Source: Dioscorea cayenensis subsp. rotundata (Eukaryota > Streptophyta > Magnoliopsida > Dioscoreales > Dioscoreaceae). Taken from it: 64,000 nucleotides of DNA. Every line of letters begins with the position of its first letter. Position 1 is the stretch's first letter. This document shows, piece by piece, positions 1 through 13,800 of this stretch. The notes below the pieces were generated by a model. It searched no databases. It worked only from the letters and a program-made list of their open reading frames with translations, and was not told the DNA's origin. A program made the position numbers and the translations under genes. Location of the stretch: contig NC_052475.1 of NCBI RefSeq assembly GCF_009730915.1, positions 22,688,285-22,752,284 on the forward strand. The letters run 5' to 3'.

Positions 1-1518
1 CAAGTTGATATTGACAAGTTTCAAAATCTCCAAAAGTATCTGAATATAAATAAAAATATTATGCCAGTGCTGTTAGTTAGTTAAATATTTATTTTCAACT
101 ACAACTTTCTATTCCTTCACATTTTATATCTTCTGTTTTTTAAGAGTAAAGTTTTGTTTTATAATTTATAAATCAAGTTGAGGTTAGAGGGCGTATGAAG
201 ACATAACATATAAAATAAATTATTTAGAACTTTTTATTATAATCAACCATTGTGAGAATAGAAAACAATTTGCAAGATAAAGGCTGAACAATAAACATGG
301 GAAACAATAGAAAAACTTGAAAGATATAGACTTATCAAGGATGTTCAGTCACTTGCGCATGAAAAGTCTAAAGAGTATGAAACATAGCCACTACGACTTA
401 GGTTTTGCTTTCCTTTTTTGAAATTTTTAAATGCTTATGCTAGCGGAGGCAAAGGTGTTTTAAAACTCAGGTTCTCGTATATGCTTCCCTTTTAACACAT
501 GATTTATTTATAAATTTTTAAAGTCCAAAGAAACAATCCACTAAAAGAGATTAAGAATGAATAGTACAAACACACTCTCTCACTCACAATGACAAAGAGA
601 AATCATCTTAAGTTGCTCAATGCCCACTCTACTCAACCCTCACCAACGAGTCTCTCTCATGTGGCTCATCATAAATCTTCAAGCAAGGTATCTTATATAG
701 ACGCACCTACGTCCCAGTAGATCCTCCTCTTTCAGACTTCTCTACGGCTTCCTAACTTGGACAACTTCCAAAGTTATATGTTGCAACACCCAGTTGCAAC
801 ACTGCAAACCTTTCTGAACATGACTGAGTCCTAGCCCAATTGCAAGCGAACTTGCGACGCCTTCAATCCTCCCGGTTCCTTCAGTCCGCTTCATAGCAAT
901 TGACTCGTCTCAAGCTCCTCTTGCATGTAACCGCTTATTTCCTCATGCCACTTCAGTCGCCCCTCTGCAAAGAGTCACACCCACCAAAGCACGAACAACC
1001 ATCTCAGCAAAGATGGTTCCAAAAGATCTTCCGATCTTCTTTCTAAACTTGGTCCAAGTTTGGTATTCCCGTATAATTTTTCGTTTTAATAAAGAATATA
1101 TTGTTACTAAACTTGGTCCAAGATGGTTCCAAGTTTGATCTCCTCTCATATCCAAGTTTAGTCCTTAATATATATCTTCCAAGCATGATCACAATCATCC
1201 ATGCTTAGGTTTTCAAATCTTCAATCAAACATCAATCAATCTTCAATGATTAGTCTGCTTCAATAACTCTGTCCATAATTAGCGTTCTTACTATTTTATA
1301 CTCCATGATGATCTTTTTTAAATAAAAAATAATTCCTCTCTTTTTAAAATAGACTTATTATAAAAGTAAGGAGTTTACTAAATATATGATTTATTATCCC
1401 AGATCTTACTAAAGATTGATAAAATCATACATAAGATAAAAGTTACCCTTATAGGTCAGATCCTTTTACCTTGATACTCCTAAAAATAACTATTCTATAA
1501 ATTCTGGTTCCGCCACTA
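1..1518. other. Non-genic AT-rich stretch, possible old repeat
   Basis: I see no supportable gene here. Roughly 560-960 is less AT-rich and pyrimidine-rich, resembling an LTR or leader of an old retroelement, but no paired copy, TG/CA termini or target duplication can be shown. The odd palindrome CTTGGTCCAAG occurs twice, near 1050 and near 1111, inside related sentences built on 'aacttggtccaag'. Confidence 0.4.
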
Positions 1519-4500
1519 ATTTTTTTTTTTAAAAAGGTGGATAAACCACTTCAATTAAACAAAAGAAGAGGCAGGATACAAATGGAGCGCAAGCTCCAAC
1601 AGAAAGGCACAACAGAACACCACGAGAAATGGCATAAAACGTAACAGAAGAAACACCAAAACAACAACCACAAAATGAGGACCAACATGGGATCCTCAGT
1701 ACCCCATCAGAAACAGACTAGCTCGTGAGATGTACTTGATCTGCTCCTGGAGGTGGATCGCCTCCAGTCTCCAGCACACTGATCCCAAGGGCCCCCGGAC
1801 TCTGTCAAATCAATGCAATAGGATCCTCTATCATCGCACGAGCACCCTCGGGAACTGAAGAGAACCAGGACAACAACACACAATCAATTTTCAAAATGAG
1901 ATCATGCATAGGCAAGCAATTGGCATTAAATAAACAATCATTTCTAGCAAGCCAAATATTCCACACAATTGCTTTAGTAACTAATTCCCCAACATCCCTA
2001 ATGTTCGCTCGCATCGAAGTTCTCCAACCCAACAAATCTCCTGCAGTGACCCAGGAGAATCTGGTAGACGCAGAAGGCTCACAAAGTACACCCACACTTG
2101 TCTAGCAACCAAACATTGCAAGAAGAGATGATCCGCCATCTCAATTGCAGAGTTACACAGGACACAGGTAGCCGTCGAGAGGCGATTACAACTCCTATTG
2201 GCTAGAACATCCATAGAGAGGATCTTATTCGTCCAACCTAGCCAGTTAAACAAAATCAATTTCTTCGGGCATGGCTTCCTCCAGAAGAATCTTGCAATAG
2301 GACAACGTACGCCACCATCAATGAGAAAATTGTAGAAATATTTTACCGTGAAAGTTCCATTTCCGTTTAATCTCCATCTTTTTTTATCTCCTGACACCCC
2401 CGCATAATCCTTGAATCTTTCCCAGTAGCTCCGGCTATCCCCCTCCACAGAGAAAAGGGCCTAATCTAAAAGGTAGTGCAGCTCGTGAACCATACCATTG
2501 GGCTTGCCAGTCCTTCTAAATTCCTCCGGCCATATGAATATTGGTGCACGCCCAGCAAACCATCTGTCCTTCTAGAAGAGAGTCTCAGTACCTGAGATGA
2601 CTTCATGTAGCACGCATCCCCTAAAAGCCGGTAGGCAGCTCAATACTCCTTTCCAAAAGAAAGAAATCTTACCTGCCTGCCTGGCGAACAAATTCCAGTG
2701 GAGCACACCATAATTAAACTGGATGATCTCAGCACCACACCAAGCGGAGTCCGTCATTAACTTCCACCACCACTTGTTCTCTATGGCGACAAAGATTGTC
2801 CCAGCCCACCATTCTCCACCTCGGATGCTCCATATCCGGTCCAAACCAAAGAAAATCTCTTCTAAGTCGGTAAATCTCCTTGATAACCCAGTAAGGTAAA
2901 TGAAACATCGACATCCTATATGTAGGAATCGCAAATAGTACCTAGTTAACCAGCGTAAGTCGCCCCCCTAAGGATAAATGTCTCACTTTCCAAGTGGATA
3001 ACCTTCGCCAAATTTTAGAAATAAGACTCTCCCAGTCTTGTTTCCTTGGTCTCCTTCTAGAGATAGGGATTCCCAGGTAAGTAACTGGGAGCAATCCCCT
3101 CTCACAGCATAGCATCTCCGCCACCTCCCTATCCGGTAACACATCCATTGAAGACGCGTAAAGACAAGTTTTTGAAAAAATAGCAGCTAACCCAGATAGA
3201 CCTTCGAAGATATACAAGATAAGCTTGACAATTCGCAAATGTTCGAGGCCTCCCGTAGTCATGACTAGCAGGTTATCCACATAGTGAAGGTTGCATTTGC
3301 TACCCCAATCCCCTAAAGGCACTCCCACCAAAATCCTAGATCTCAAATAATGTGAGAACATCGTGCTAAGGACATTCATAACTAGCACGAAAAGTAAAAG
3401 GGAGAGCGGGTCCCCTTGTCGTAATCCGCTACGATATCGAACATATCCGTTGGGAGAACCATTAACCAGAATGGAAGCTTTGGAAGAGAAAAGAATGCAT
3501 TTGATCCACCCGATCCAGCGGTCCCCAAAACCCCTTGCTTTTAACAACTCAAATAAGAAATCCCAATCCACCCTATCAAAGGCCTTTGAGAAGTCAACTT
3601 TTAAAATATGCCCCGAAATTCTTCTCTTGTGGATGCTGAATATAAGCTCCTCAACTGTGGCAATATTATCCAGCATAAAACGACCTTTCAGGAACACATA
3701 TTGTTCAACATCCACGAGTGAGTTGATCACTTTGCTCAAACGTGACCCCAACAGCTTGGAAATAATTGTTAAGGATGAATTTATCAAGCTGATAGGTCTA
3801 AAATCACGAGGGGACTCAGTCGTATCCAGTTTAGGGATAAGTGCAATATTGGCCCAGTTAATCCTTTCTAAATTTGCCCTATTCCAAAAAAAGTCCTCAC
3901 AAAGTTGAGCGAGATCAGATTTAATCAAGTCCTAGAATTGCTTAAAAAACTGTAGAGGGACGCCATTTGGTCCCGGGGCTTTATCCCCTCCCAGCTTAAA
4001 CACCGCTTTCCAGATTTCTTCCACTGAAAACGGTCTCTCCTGTGTTGATAGATCAACAGGGGTCTTGAAGCGAAAGAGCTTCTGGAAGTCGATCTTGATT
4101 CTGCTAGGGCGCTTGTTCCCAAACAGTTGCTTGAAATGCTCAGTGAAAACCCTTCCGATCTCACGAGACTCCAACGGTATGTTTCCATTCTGATTAAAAA
4201 TAGTGATGAAATTCCGATTCTTTCGGCCGTTGGCTACCGCATGAAAAAATTTCATATTTTCATTACCCTCTTGTAGCCATTATAGTCTAGACCGCTATTT
4301 CCAGTAAATTTCTTCATGTTTCTGGATGTCATTAAGTTTCCCCAGCAGCTCCTGCTCTTCCTGGGCTTCCACCGTGGTCAGCTTTCTCGACTCCTTAGCA
4401 ATGTCCAACACCTCCATGTCACGCATTAGGGTAAGTTTTCTCAGTTTGATCAACGCGAAACTAAACTTCGCTCATTGGCGAAGGTGTGCCCTAACATGAG

Positions 4501-4555
4501 CTAGCTTCTTGGAAAAGACAAAAGCTCCACAACCTACCGGTGAAAAACCTGTCCA
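1519..4555 (-). mobile_element. Degenerate 5'-truncated LINE (non-LTR retrotransposon)
   Basis: Minus-strand LINE remnant. The T-run at about 1519-1532 is its poly(A) tail read on the opposite strand, which fixes the 3' end. Reading leftward from about 4255, conceptual translation gives the pre-RT segment (KFFHAVANGRK; KAPGPNG), the reverse transcriptase palm (DFRPISLIN, KVDFSKAFDRVDW, GLRQGDPLS), the thumb region (YLGIPIS, LSLGGRLTLVN) and, near 2448-2040, a zf-RVT tail (CVLCNSAIEMADHLFLQC). Frameshifts and stops split these parts. The catalytic box reads YVDN instead of YADD. No endonuclease domain is seen upstream of about 4500, so the copy is 5'-truncated, as is common after target-primed reverse transcription. 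No target-site duplication was recognised. Inactive. Confidence 0.88.
2942..4255 (-). pseudogene. LINE reverse transcriptase, broken
   Basis: Two open segments, 4255-3932 and 3928-2942, together cover most of the RT domain; a stop and frame change near 3929-3932 separate them. The first holds the conserved DKAPGPNG-type box and the second the fingers and palm. The second catalytic Asp of the usual YADD box is Asn here (LHYVDNLL, near 3270), which should abolish polymerase activity. It belongs to the LINE at 1519-4555 and is not a host gene. Confidence 0.88.
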
Positions 4556-7500
4556 TGCTTAGTTAATTAATTTGGGTTGGATAATTTAGGCATTTGGATA
4601 ACTTAAATTATCAAATTATTTCCTAATCCCGAAAAGCAAAGAAATGGTATTCCATTTTTTTTTATTTTAGCTTTCAAGAAAACAAATTAAAGTCAAAATA
4701 TCCTCAAAATTTTGTTCCACCATGCATACCTTGTTCTGTAGTCAATAATGTAACAAAGCAACAGAGTCACAACCACTTCTAAAAAAAAAATATCAATGTC
4801 TAGTGTTTCATAGAATAACACAAAATGCAAAGCATTTGAGTCAAGAATTTAGCTGAATATTATTCATTCACACGCATCTCTAATTGGGAAAAAAATCATA
4901 GAATTTTGCTTGCATACCCACTCAAAGATATTTAATCACTAATCCATAATTATAAAGCCTATATAAGCAAATATATGGGTTATTTTAAATAATATATTAA
5001 CAATAATCTACTTTCGTAAGGTGGGTGCAAATATATTTTCATAAAAATTAATAAAACTATAGATGAGTGTGAAAACAAATGCTACTAAATTGGATATGGT
5101 ATTTAAAGTCACCTGTTTTATGAGTGACAGAAAATTGAATCTTTATAAACACAAACTGAGAGCGTATTGAATATTTAAAAAATATATATAAATATTTAAT
5201 AAATTCTACAATATTTATTATCCGGTGGTCATGTAGCGATGCGGTTTATTTACTTCCAGAAAATAAATAAGTGGTTCTTGTTTGATTCCATATTAATAAT
5301 AGTCATATATATATATATATATAAAATATTACAAATGTACTGCTTCCAAATCAATGGAGGGATATGAGCCAAAATAAAAATAAAAAAATAAAGACTGAAA
5401 TCACGGGCCCTAAAAAAAAGCACTGGAATGACGGAAATGTCCCCAAAATTTTCTAATGACCAAGTCCCGCCAAACCGAATCTCGTTTAACGCTACTCTTA
5501 ACGGGTCGGATCGACCGTTAATCCAATCTTGGATCCGACCCGATCGTTACATCGAACGGCGTGGTTGTCTCGTAATTTGAGGCGAACCCACTTGGGCACC
5601 CACATTGGGAATGAGGTTTTGGCGCGACGTGATCACGTGATCTCTCTCTCTTTCTCTCTCCCCCGTAGGTTTGATCTGGACCGTTCATTTATTTTAATAT
5701 CTTATTTTAAAAATTATTATTTTTTAACTCTTTATTTGACCTTAGCTTCTTATCAGAGTTTTTCTTTTTTTTTCTTCAATAAATAATTTATTTACTTATT
5801 TATATTATAATTTAAATGTTATATTTTCTTTTTTCGCAGTATCAAATTGTCATCATTTCAAGTTTTCAACTGTAACCTTGATCGTCACACCAGCGGCCAT
5901 TGATAACCATAAATAAATAAATAAATTTTAAATTATAAAAAATATAAAGTTGCGAAGTTTAAGCCAGGGAAGTATCACAGCCATATATATATATATATAT
6001 TATATTTTTTTACATTAAATGACAAACACAACATTTAAATTTATAGTTAAAGACATAATATTTAAATTTATAATTAAAGACACGTATCAATACGGAGCAC
6101 GTTCGCAAATTCAATAATACTGTTACTCTCACGTTGTGTATGTTGTAAGTTTTAATTCTAAATTTTTCAAAACAAAAAAATTTATGCAAACAAATCAGTA
6201 TCAATAGATTAAAAAGTCCCTGTTTTATATATCTATATAAAAAATAATTATTTGAATGATAAAATAAAATTAAAATTAAAATAATTTTAAAGTGATGGAA
6301 GATGTGGCGATTAATTTAGGATTAAAAAATTGTTTGAACCCAACATCACTCTCAATATATGAAGAGTTTTGAATAATTAAAAAGCAAATTTTTAAAACAT
6401 TCAAAGGCAAAGTGTAACACAACAAAACTTTCATAATAATAAAAGAACATGTTGAGCAATAACTTTATATTTGGGGTTGTTTTATCAGTAAATTTTTTCA
6501 ATCACTATCGAAGTTTTATTTTAATAATTTTGTGGAGTTGAAATTTAAAAAAACAAAGTAAAAGAAAATATAAATTTGGAGCTCTTTATTTTATAACCCT
6601 GGCCATATATGCATACGTTGGATGATTTGATTGATTTATAACTTATATTAAATTTGGAGCTCTTTATTCGTTTCATAATAATCATATGATGATTGTTTTA
6701 GAAATGATATTCTAAATTTTTGTTGATTTTTTTATTGATTTTTTATTGATGAAATAAAAATAATTCAATTTGTGGGTCTACTTTGTTGAACTCAAATAAG
6801 AATACTATAACAAATGCTAAAAAAACAAAAAACACTTTATTTTACTCTGGCGCTGGCATTGCTGGTTCAAGTTAAAATTAATTTTAAAATAAATGAATTT
6901 AAATATTTTTAAAAAAATAATAGCTATATAATTATTCTAGTTAAAAACTATAAATTGATATTGAAATTTAAATGAATCAATAATCTTTTTGTCGATTGAG
7001 ATTAAATCATTTTAATAGAGTGATTGTATCTTTAGATGGGTTTGAACATCTGCTCATAATTAGAGTAATACCATATATGGGTATGTATGCACACCTCTCC
7101 ATTTTTGTCATGATAATAATAATAATAATATAGCATGATGTTGTAGTTAAAAAAACAAAATTAAGATGGGCAGAGTTGTATTACTTCATAGTTAAAAGAT
7201 AATTTTTTAATCAGGTTTTACAATAGTAGTAAGTTTCCATTGATAAGGAGTTTTATAGTTATTTTTATTGTGTGATAATGGCGTTTGGCAAATTATTGTA
7301 TGGATAAATCAAATGATAAAGATTTATTTTTTTGTTCCATGCATCTTCAAATAAAAACTGACAGAAAAGAAGAAAGAACAAAGTTTAAAATTACTCCAGA
7401 GTGGGACAATCCACGCCTCAGCTTAGACATGTCTGTTACCGGACGATGACTTCGTCAAATTTTTTTTTCTTTATGTTATTATTTGTTTTGTTGTACCCTG

Positions 7501-9055
7501 AGAGTGCTTCACTTCTAATAAGTGTCTATGTGTTTGGTCTGTGGGTTTTTTTTTTTTTAACTTCTGTATATTTGTTTGGTCCTTTTTTCTCCAATAAAGC
7601 AGTGATTTATTAACTTTCTCCAATAAAGCAGTTATTTATTAACTTTCATAAAAAAATAAATTTAAAATACATTCAAAATATTTTGTTAGAAGAATAACTT
7701 GAAATACCATGTGATTTATTATTATATCAATAATGTCTTCAACTATTACATAATATGATCATTGATCATATTGATGCAACTTGAAGTTAATTACTTAATA
7801 AAAATATATGTCATCTTTAAGGATGTATATACTATATATATACTAACTATATGTTCATTTATATATAGTAAATCCAAAAAGGCCAATAAGAAATGTGATC
7901 CAAACGAGAAGTGATAATCTTGATTAATCCTTTAACGTCACCAACTTCTTAATTTGGAGCCTTATAATTAAAAATTAAATGGTATGATTACAAATCATTG
8001 AACCATGAAAAACATACAATGGAAAAGAATGAAAGGAATTTTTATATGTAAACTAAAACCCTAGACTCGCACAAGACCTTTCATTTCAAACATTTTTCAT
8101 GAAAATATAAACCAACTACTTTCTCATTATTATTTTAGAAGTACTAATTTTAGTTCATATTTTTTTGTAAGTGATACTTTATTTTATGACAATATAATTT
8201 ATAAAGTTTTATTCTTTAATTTTATTTTTTTAAAAATAAAAATAAAAATAGGTGATATTTAAATTAGTCCAGCTTATGTCATACTCCACTTCAATAATAT
8301 ATTTATTGTATTTTTATCAAAATTTGTAATAATATAATTAGAAATTTTCAATTATTCAAGTTGTGAAAAATTTTATATGCTTTTTAATGGTAAATATTAT
8401 CAAATTTATCTAAATCTAAGTGTAGGTAAATCCTCAAAATTTCGTTTTTTTATCAGTTTTCATCGACATTATTTTTTTATAAAAAAATGAAATTATTTGT
8501 GATTACATGAAAAAAAGATAAAAAGTGATAAGTAAATTATATGATCTTAATAAAATAAAAAAAGTACTTTATTTCCTGAAAAATAAATAATTTTTTGTGT
8601 GAAAATCAGTTAAAAAATGTAAGCTTTAACAGTTGCTTAGAATTTAAATCAAATTACATAATTGGAATTAATTATGCAATCACATCAAATTCTCAGTGAC
8701 ATGATTTAAATACCATGACAATCTTATGGTACGTTTTTAATATTTTTTCAATCAAAAAATATTTTTTTATAAGACAGTTATTTTCTAGATTTAAGAATCA
8801 ATTTATAGTGATTTATGACAAGTAACAAAAGTTACAAAACAAACAAATAAATTAGCTGATTCCACATCGGTATGTTTTTTCAATAAAAGTATTTTTTATA
8901 AAACAATTGTTATTATTATTTTTGACTTCTAGAAAAAATATTTAATTACATTTTTGTTTTCACTTTATAATGAATTTTGGTATTATATTTCAAATATTTG
9001 TCCAAATAATAAATATAGAACACAAGAAATTTGATGCTAACAAACATTTAATCTA
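4556..9055. other. AT-rich intergenic DNA with one GC-rich island
   Basis: No gene is supportable over this stretch. There are (AT)n microsatellites near 5307-5324 and 5983-6000 and (ATA)n near 7112-7130. The only compositional break is about 5460-5680, listed separately. The rest is long A/T runs with short random reading frames. Confidence 0.6.
5460..5680. promoter_or_regulatory. GC-rich promoter-like island with ACGTG palindrome
   Basis: A short GC-rich patch in very AT-rich DNA. It carries a 12-base perfect palindrome, GATCACGTGATC (5631-5642), which contains a CACGTG G-box core, directly followed by a CT-rich tract typical of plant 5' leaders. No coding exon follows in either direction, so this is either a remnant promoter, a promoter for a noncoding transcript, or chance. 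Confidence 0.3.
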
Positions 9056-9184
9056 TTTGGCGTCGAGATCTCTACGTGAGGGTGCTGTCTCGAGTGTCAG
9101 CGTGGGCCTCCCAGTTCGATCCCGCTCGCGTAAGGTGAGCGCGATTCGGGTGGTCGCTCCCTGGATAAATTAAAAAGTTGTTGA

Positions 9185-9215
<31 letters not shown>
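9056..9215 (+). mobile_element. Candidate tRNA-derived SINE
   Basis: A GC-rich patch of about 120 bases in AT-rich surroundings. It contains GTTCGATCC (9114-9122), a match to the RNA polymerase III B box, and ends in a (TTA)n-type simple repeat (about 9187-9215), as plant SINE tails often do. The A box is not convincing and no target duplication was identified. An old tRNA-related fragment is an alternative. Confidence 0.4.
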
Positions 9216-9444
9216 TTAAATTAAACTCATTTTATATTGATTTATGATGAATATAAGCAATAAAAAAACAAATAAATTTGCTGATTTTATAGGGTATAAA
9301 CGCAAACCTTTCAAACACAGATATCTTAAAAGATATGCTAAAACCCTAAAATCATAAATTACCAAAAATCATTCCTTTCGGTTTGCTGGGCTTTGTTGGA
9401 CAACGATTTCGCCAAAGCCTAAGCACACCAACCCCTTCGGCAAT

Positions 9445-9657
9445 CCTATTTATAATCGTCGCCTATCCTCACTCTGCCTCTCTCTCTCTCTCTCACCGCT
9501 GCTCAGCCGTCGCCACTCCTCTCCAAGCAACGACGCTTTTTCGGCGGTGAGAGCGAGGGCACCGACTTGGCTGTTGTCATCTGTCATTTGGCTTCGACTT
9601 CTCTAGCTGCTGAGACAGATTGGAGGAGTTTTGGTGGTGTAGATTGAGAGGGGAGAG
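9445..9657 (+). promoter_or_regulatory. CTP synthase promoter and 5' leader
   Basis: A TATA-like element (tatttataat, about 9448-9457) lies about 200 bases before the start codon. It is followed by a CT-rich tract (about 9478-9496) of the sort common in plant 5' untranslated regions. Placement fits a transcription start near 9480 and a leader of about 180 bases. Inferred from sequence only. Confidence 0.5.
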
Positions 9658-10818
9658 ATGAAGTATGTATTGGTGACGGGTGGAGTGGTGAGCGGGCTTG
9701 GGAAAGGAGTGACGGCTAGCAGTATCGGGGTAATCCTTAAGGCGTGCGGCCTCCGTGTCACTTCTATCAAGATTGGTAAGAGGATGGGGAAAGTAAAAGG
9801 AAAGATTGTTTCTTGATAGAGATTGTTTGTGAAAGAGCGTTATTCCCTGTTTTTTTTTAGTGTTTTGTTGTTTTTATTGGTGAAAGATTGGAATTTATTT
9901 ATTTTATTTTTATTTTTTTATTTTTTTGTGTGTTTTGCTGATGTTCTGGTGTTCGTGTCGGTGTTTTTAAGGTGATAGACATTGCGTGATTTCATGTTTA
10001 TTTGTTATGATTTTTTTGTGTTTTTTTTATCCTGCACCGCTAGCGTTTCCATCGTTATTTTTATTTATTTTTGATTAGTTTGGAGCAGTTTGTGTGGTGA
10101 AATTTATTTATCTATATATGTATGGGTTTTGAGGAGCAGGAAAGTTGTTATCTTTTCACCAGGGGTCGATCTTTTTGGGATTGAGTGTTACTTGAATGGT
10201 CTCCCTTTGTTTAAATTCCCAAATACAATCCACAGGACTTTAGGATTCGTATCTTTTTCGCCAGATTGGCTTGTTTTCCCTCTTTTGCCATGTCTCTGTG
10301 ATTTTGCTGTAAGGGGTCCAGTTTTAGTGATTTTTTTGTCCGAGCTTCATCCGTAGAGGAAGCTATATAACATTTATATACCTCTTCTTTTGCATGAGGT
10401 GTCATGTAATTTTGTTGAACAAGTAAAAAGTGTTTTTTTGTTGTTCTTCCTTTGCTTTGGAGCATTTCCTTTTTATGGATCTCTGTATGACCACAAGAAA
10501 AAGAGAATATTGTGTGTGGTTTTTTAAAACTTCATGTGATTGTTTTTGAGGCTATATAGTCTTAAGAATGCGGAATATTATTATTACTTGTTAAAATTTC
10601 ATTATTATCAGCATGGTGTTACACGTTACTTGAATGGTGTCTGTTTGTAAATGAAGATGGAAGTAACTTTCTTGCCTTTGTAGCTCAAGTTGGTTCCTTT
10701 TACAACAATTTGCCACTGATACCATTTAGTGATATCTGTGTTTCTCTATGTTCTTGCGTTTTTGGTTAAATAAGTATGTTAGTGGCTCTGAACAGTAAGG
10801 CCATTCTCTCTCTATCTT

Positions 10819-10860
<42 letters not shown>

Positions 10861-13800
10861 ACGTGCACTTGCCTGTGTTTATATCTATTAATATATATTT
10901 ATATATATTTAAAAAAAAAAATTCTGTTTTCAGTTTCTAAAGTTTGCTTCTCCCTTTAGGTTAAATCAGTGGCTTCAAGTAAAGAAGGCTCTAGCAATAT
11001 TTGACTAGTACACGGTTTGAAAATTTACTCTTCGTCTTGTGGTTTCAATGGCTTTAAAAGTCAGGAGCTCTGTTGTTCACTTGGCCAGAAATGCCTCTGG
11101 CTTTTGTCTTAATCGCAAGAGAAGCATTTTTATACGGCTGTACATTGTTTTGTAAATATTGTGCTTTTAGCTCCCAGCGTCGTGTCTTAACATTTGGGCA
11201 AAATAGGCATTGATGCTGACTAATTTTGGTGAAAACTATTATACATGAATAATTTATTTTTTGGATTTTTTAATTTTTGGTCTAGTTTGAAACTTACAAC
11301 TTCCAGAACTTCTTCACCTTTGGTTTAATAGAAAAAAATAAATTCATTCTAAAAAATGCAAAAAAACATTTTTGCCATTGTTTGTTCTTTTCATGGTTTC
11401 ACCAGTAAATCCATGAGCCATGAGGCACTAATTTATCGTTAGTATTGCTTTTAGCTGATGACCACTGGTACCTTATACCTTCTTGGCTTTTTAAACAGTT
11501 TGTTTCTGGCATTTGCCTAACTATTACTTAGATGCCAAATGATCACTTCAATTTCCCGGGGTTATTCATCTAAAGGCGTCATGCTGCTTGTCATGTTGAC
11601 TAAGTTTAGTTGATCCCCCCATACTTATAAACTCATTTTACCATATTATGTTTGCAATTTTATTTTTTATCATATTCTGGACATTAAACAGCCATGTTGA
11701 TTATCATTGTTTCATTTTTTTAAAATTTTTTTTTATCCTTATGTTTTGGTTTGTATGTGGGTGTGCGTGCAGGAGGGGAGGTATTTTAGTGGCTGTGTAG
11801 TTTTATTACCTTACAATATAATCCTTCATCCGGCAATATGCTGGTTGTTGCCTCTTCAATTTGCTATCTTTTATGTCCTTTGTTTAATTTTCCTACTCAA
11901 TATCTTGTGGACAATTGTCCGCAGAGTAGTTGTGTGTATGTATTTTGTAAATAATATCATCTGTGCATACTTCATGCTGGCTAGATCCCCATTTCTCACT
12001 GTCTAATTTTTTATTTTACAATCGGAAGCAAGTAGTTTTATTCAATAATATAAGTGGTGTCGTCACTTTTTTGTGCGGTGCAATTATGGTAATTTTATTT
12101 TGTTTGCCTTTCGATTGAGTAATAGTTTCAGTTTCCTCTTTATTGACTGCTTGTTCATCAGGTCTTTGTTTGTCTTCATTCTTAAAGTGTCCCTTCTGGT
12201 TGGTTCCTAGAAGTGTTTGCTGTTCTGGAACAGTGAATAGAAAAGGCAATATAACTATTTAGAAATAAGGGTGAATAGTCGTAGTAGCCTATACTTTGAT
12301 CTTCTATTGGATTTATGCTAGACAATAGGGTCCCGCCATTCTTGGTTTGCCTGATAATTTGACATGAGCTTGCACTAACTTCCTCTGATACATTTAATGC
12401 CTGCCTTGCTTTATAATTATTTTTGTTTATGTTCTAGTTATTTCTTGTCTGGCATCTTATTCTCATTTTATACACAAATTTTCTCACTAAGTTCATATGA
12501 ATGATATACCAGCAATTCTGACCATGTTTTGATTTGGCTGTCAATATACCTCTCTTGTGGATATTTGAGTTGACATTTCTAGATAAGGTTGTGTTACGTT
12601 TGTCTTTATGAATGTAAGTGCTCATTGAGTTTCATGCTTACACGCAGATCCATATCTGAATACAGATGCTGGCACAATGTCACCATTTGAGCATGGTGAA
12701 GTTTTTGTTTTAGATGATGGTGGGGAGGTAAGGATTTTTTGTTTCCTATGCGGCTTTTACTGCTAAGCCTTGTGTACTTTCATTTTGGTGTTGATCTTTC
12801 TTCCTAACCATAACAAATGCATTTGACTGATGTGAAATGAGGTTTATTTCTTTTCGTTGCTTTTGTTTGGCTGTTTATATTCAAATATGTTTAATTTCTT
12901 TTCGAGTTTCCTCTTTTTTAAAATTTGCTTCTAGCTTTGTCTTCATAAGATCATTTTTTTGGTAATTTGTTGCAAAGCTTGTGATTTGCATCTTGTGTTG
13001 CTTCACAAACTGTTTGGAATGCTTGCCTTTCTCTTCTTCTTTACCTTTAAATTTTGAATCTTGGAACTGGAATGAGAATAATTGCTGTTTGATAACTTTA
13101 CCTGTTATCTGATCCGTGTTCTTCTCCATGTATATTTGAGCTTTTCCTTGTTATCTTATGTAGCAGTAATGGTGAGTGTGGATATGTTTATACACCTTTA
13201 TCTGTGTGCATATTGTGCATATGAATGCAGATATAGGCATTCATATGTAATTTCCTTGTTAGCTGGGTGAAGAGAAACTCTTATATTGGACTTTTCTTTT
13301 GTTTCAAAAGGTGGACCTGGACCTTGGCAACTATGAAAGATTCCTGGACATCAAGTTAACTCGTGATAATAACATTACAACTGGAAAAATATATCAGGTA
13401 TATTTAGTTGTATCTCTTTACAAACTTGTTATTTGATCATACCTCAATAGTTACCATACAAATGTTCTTCTTATGTGTATTTGTAAGTTCCTAAGCTTGA
13501 TTCACAGCCCTTTCTCCAGTTGCTTGCCTTTTGTGAGCTTGGCTTTTGTTTTTCTCTTGTGTGACTCACCTTCACTTTCTTGGTGTTTTCATCATTTCAT
13601 GGAATGGCAGTCTGTCATTAACAAGGAAAGAAAGGGAGACTATCTTGGTAAAACAGTCCAGGTGTGCCTCTAACTCTAGGTTCCATGGAATCATTTATGA
13701 AAGTTCTATGATTATGAGCCACTTTATCGTCTTTCTTCAAAAGGTTGTACCCCACATTACTGATGCGATACAAGAGTGGATTGAGCGTGTGGCGATGGTA

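Noticed and set aside
3363..3908. 181-codon plus-strand frame
   Set aside because: Antisense to the LINE reverse transcriptase.
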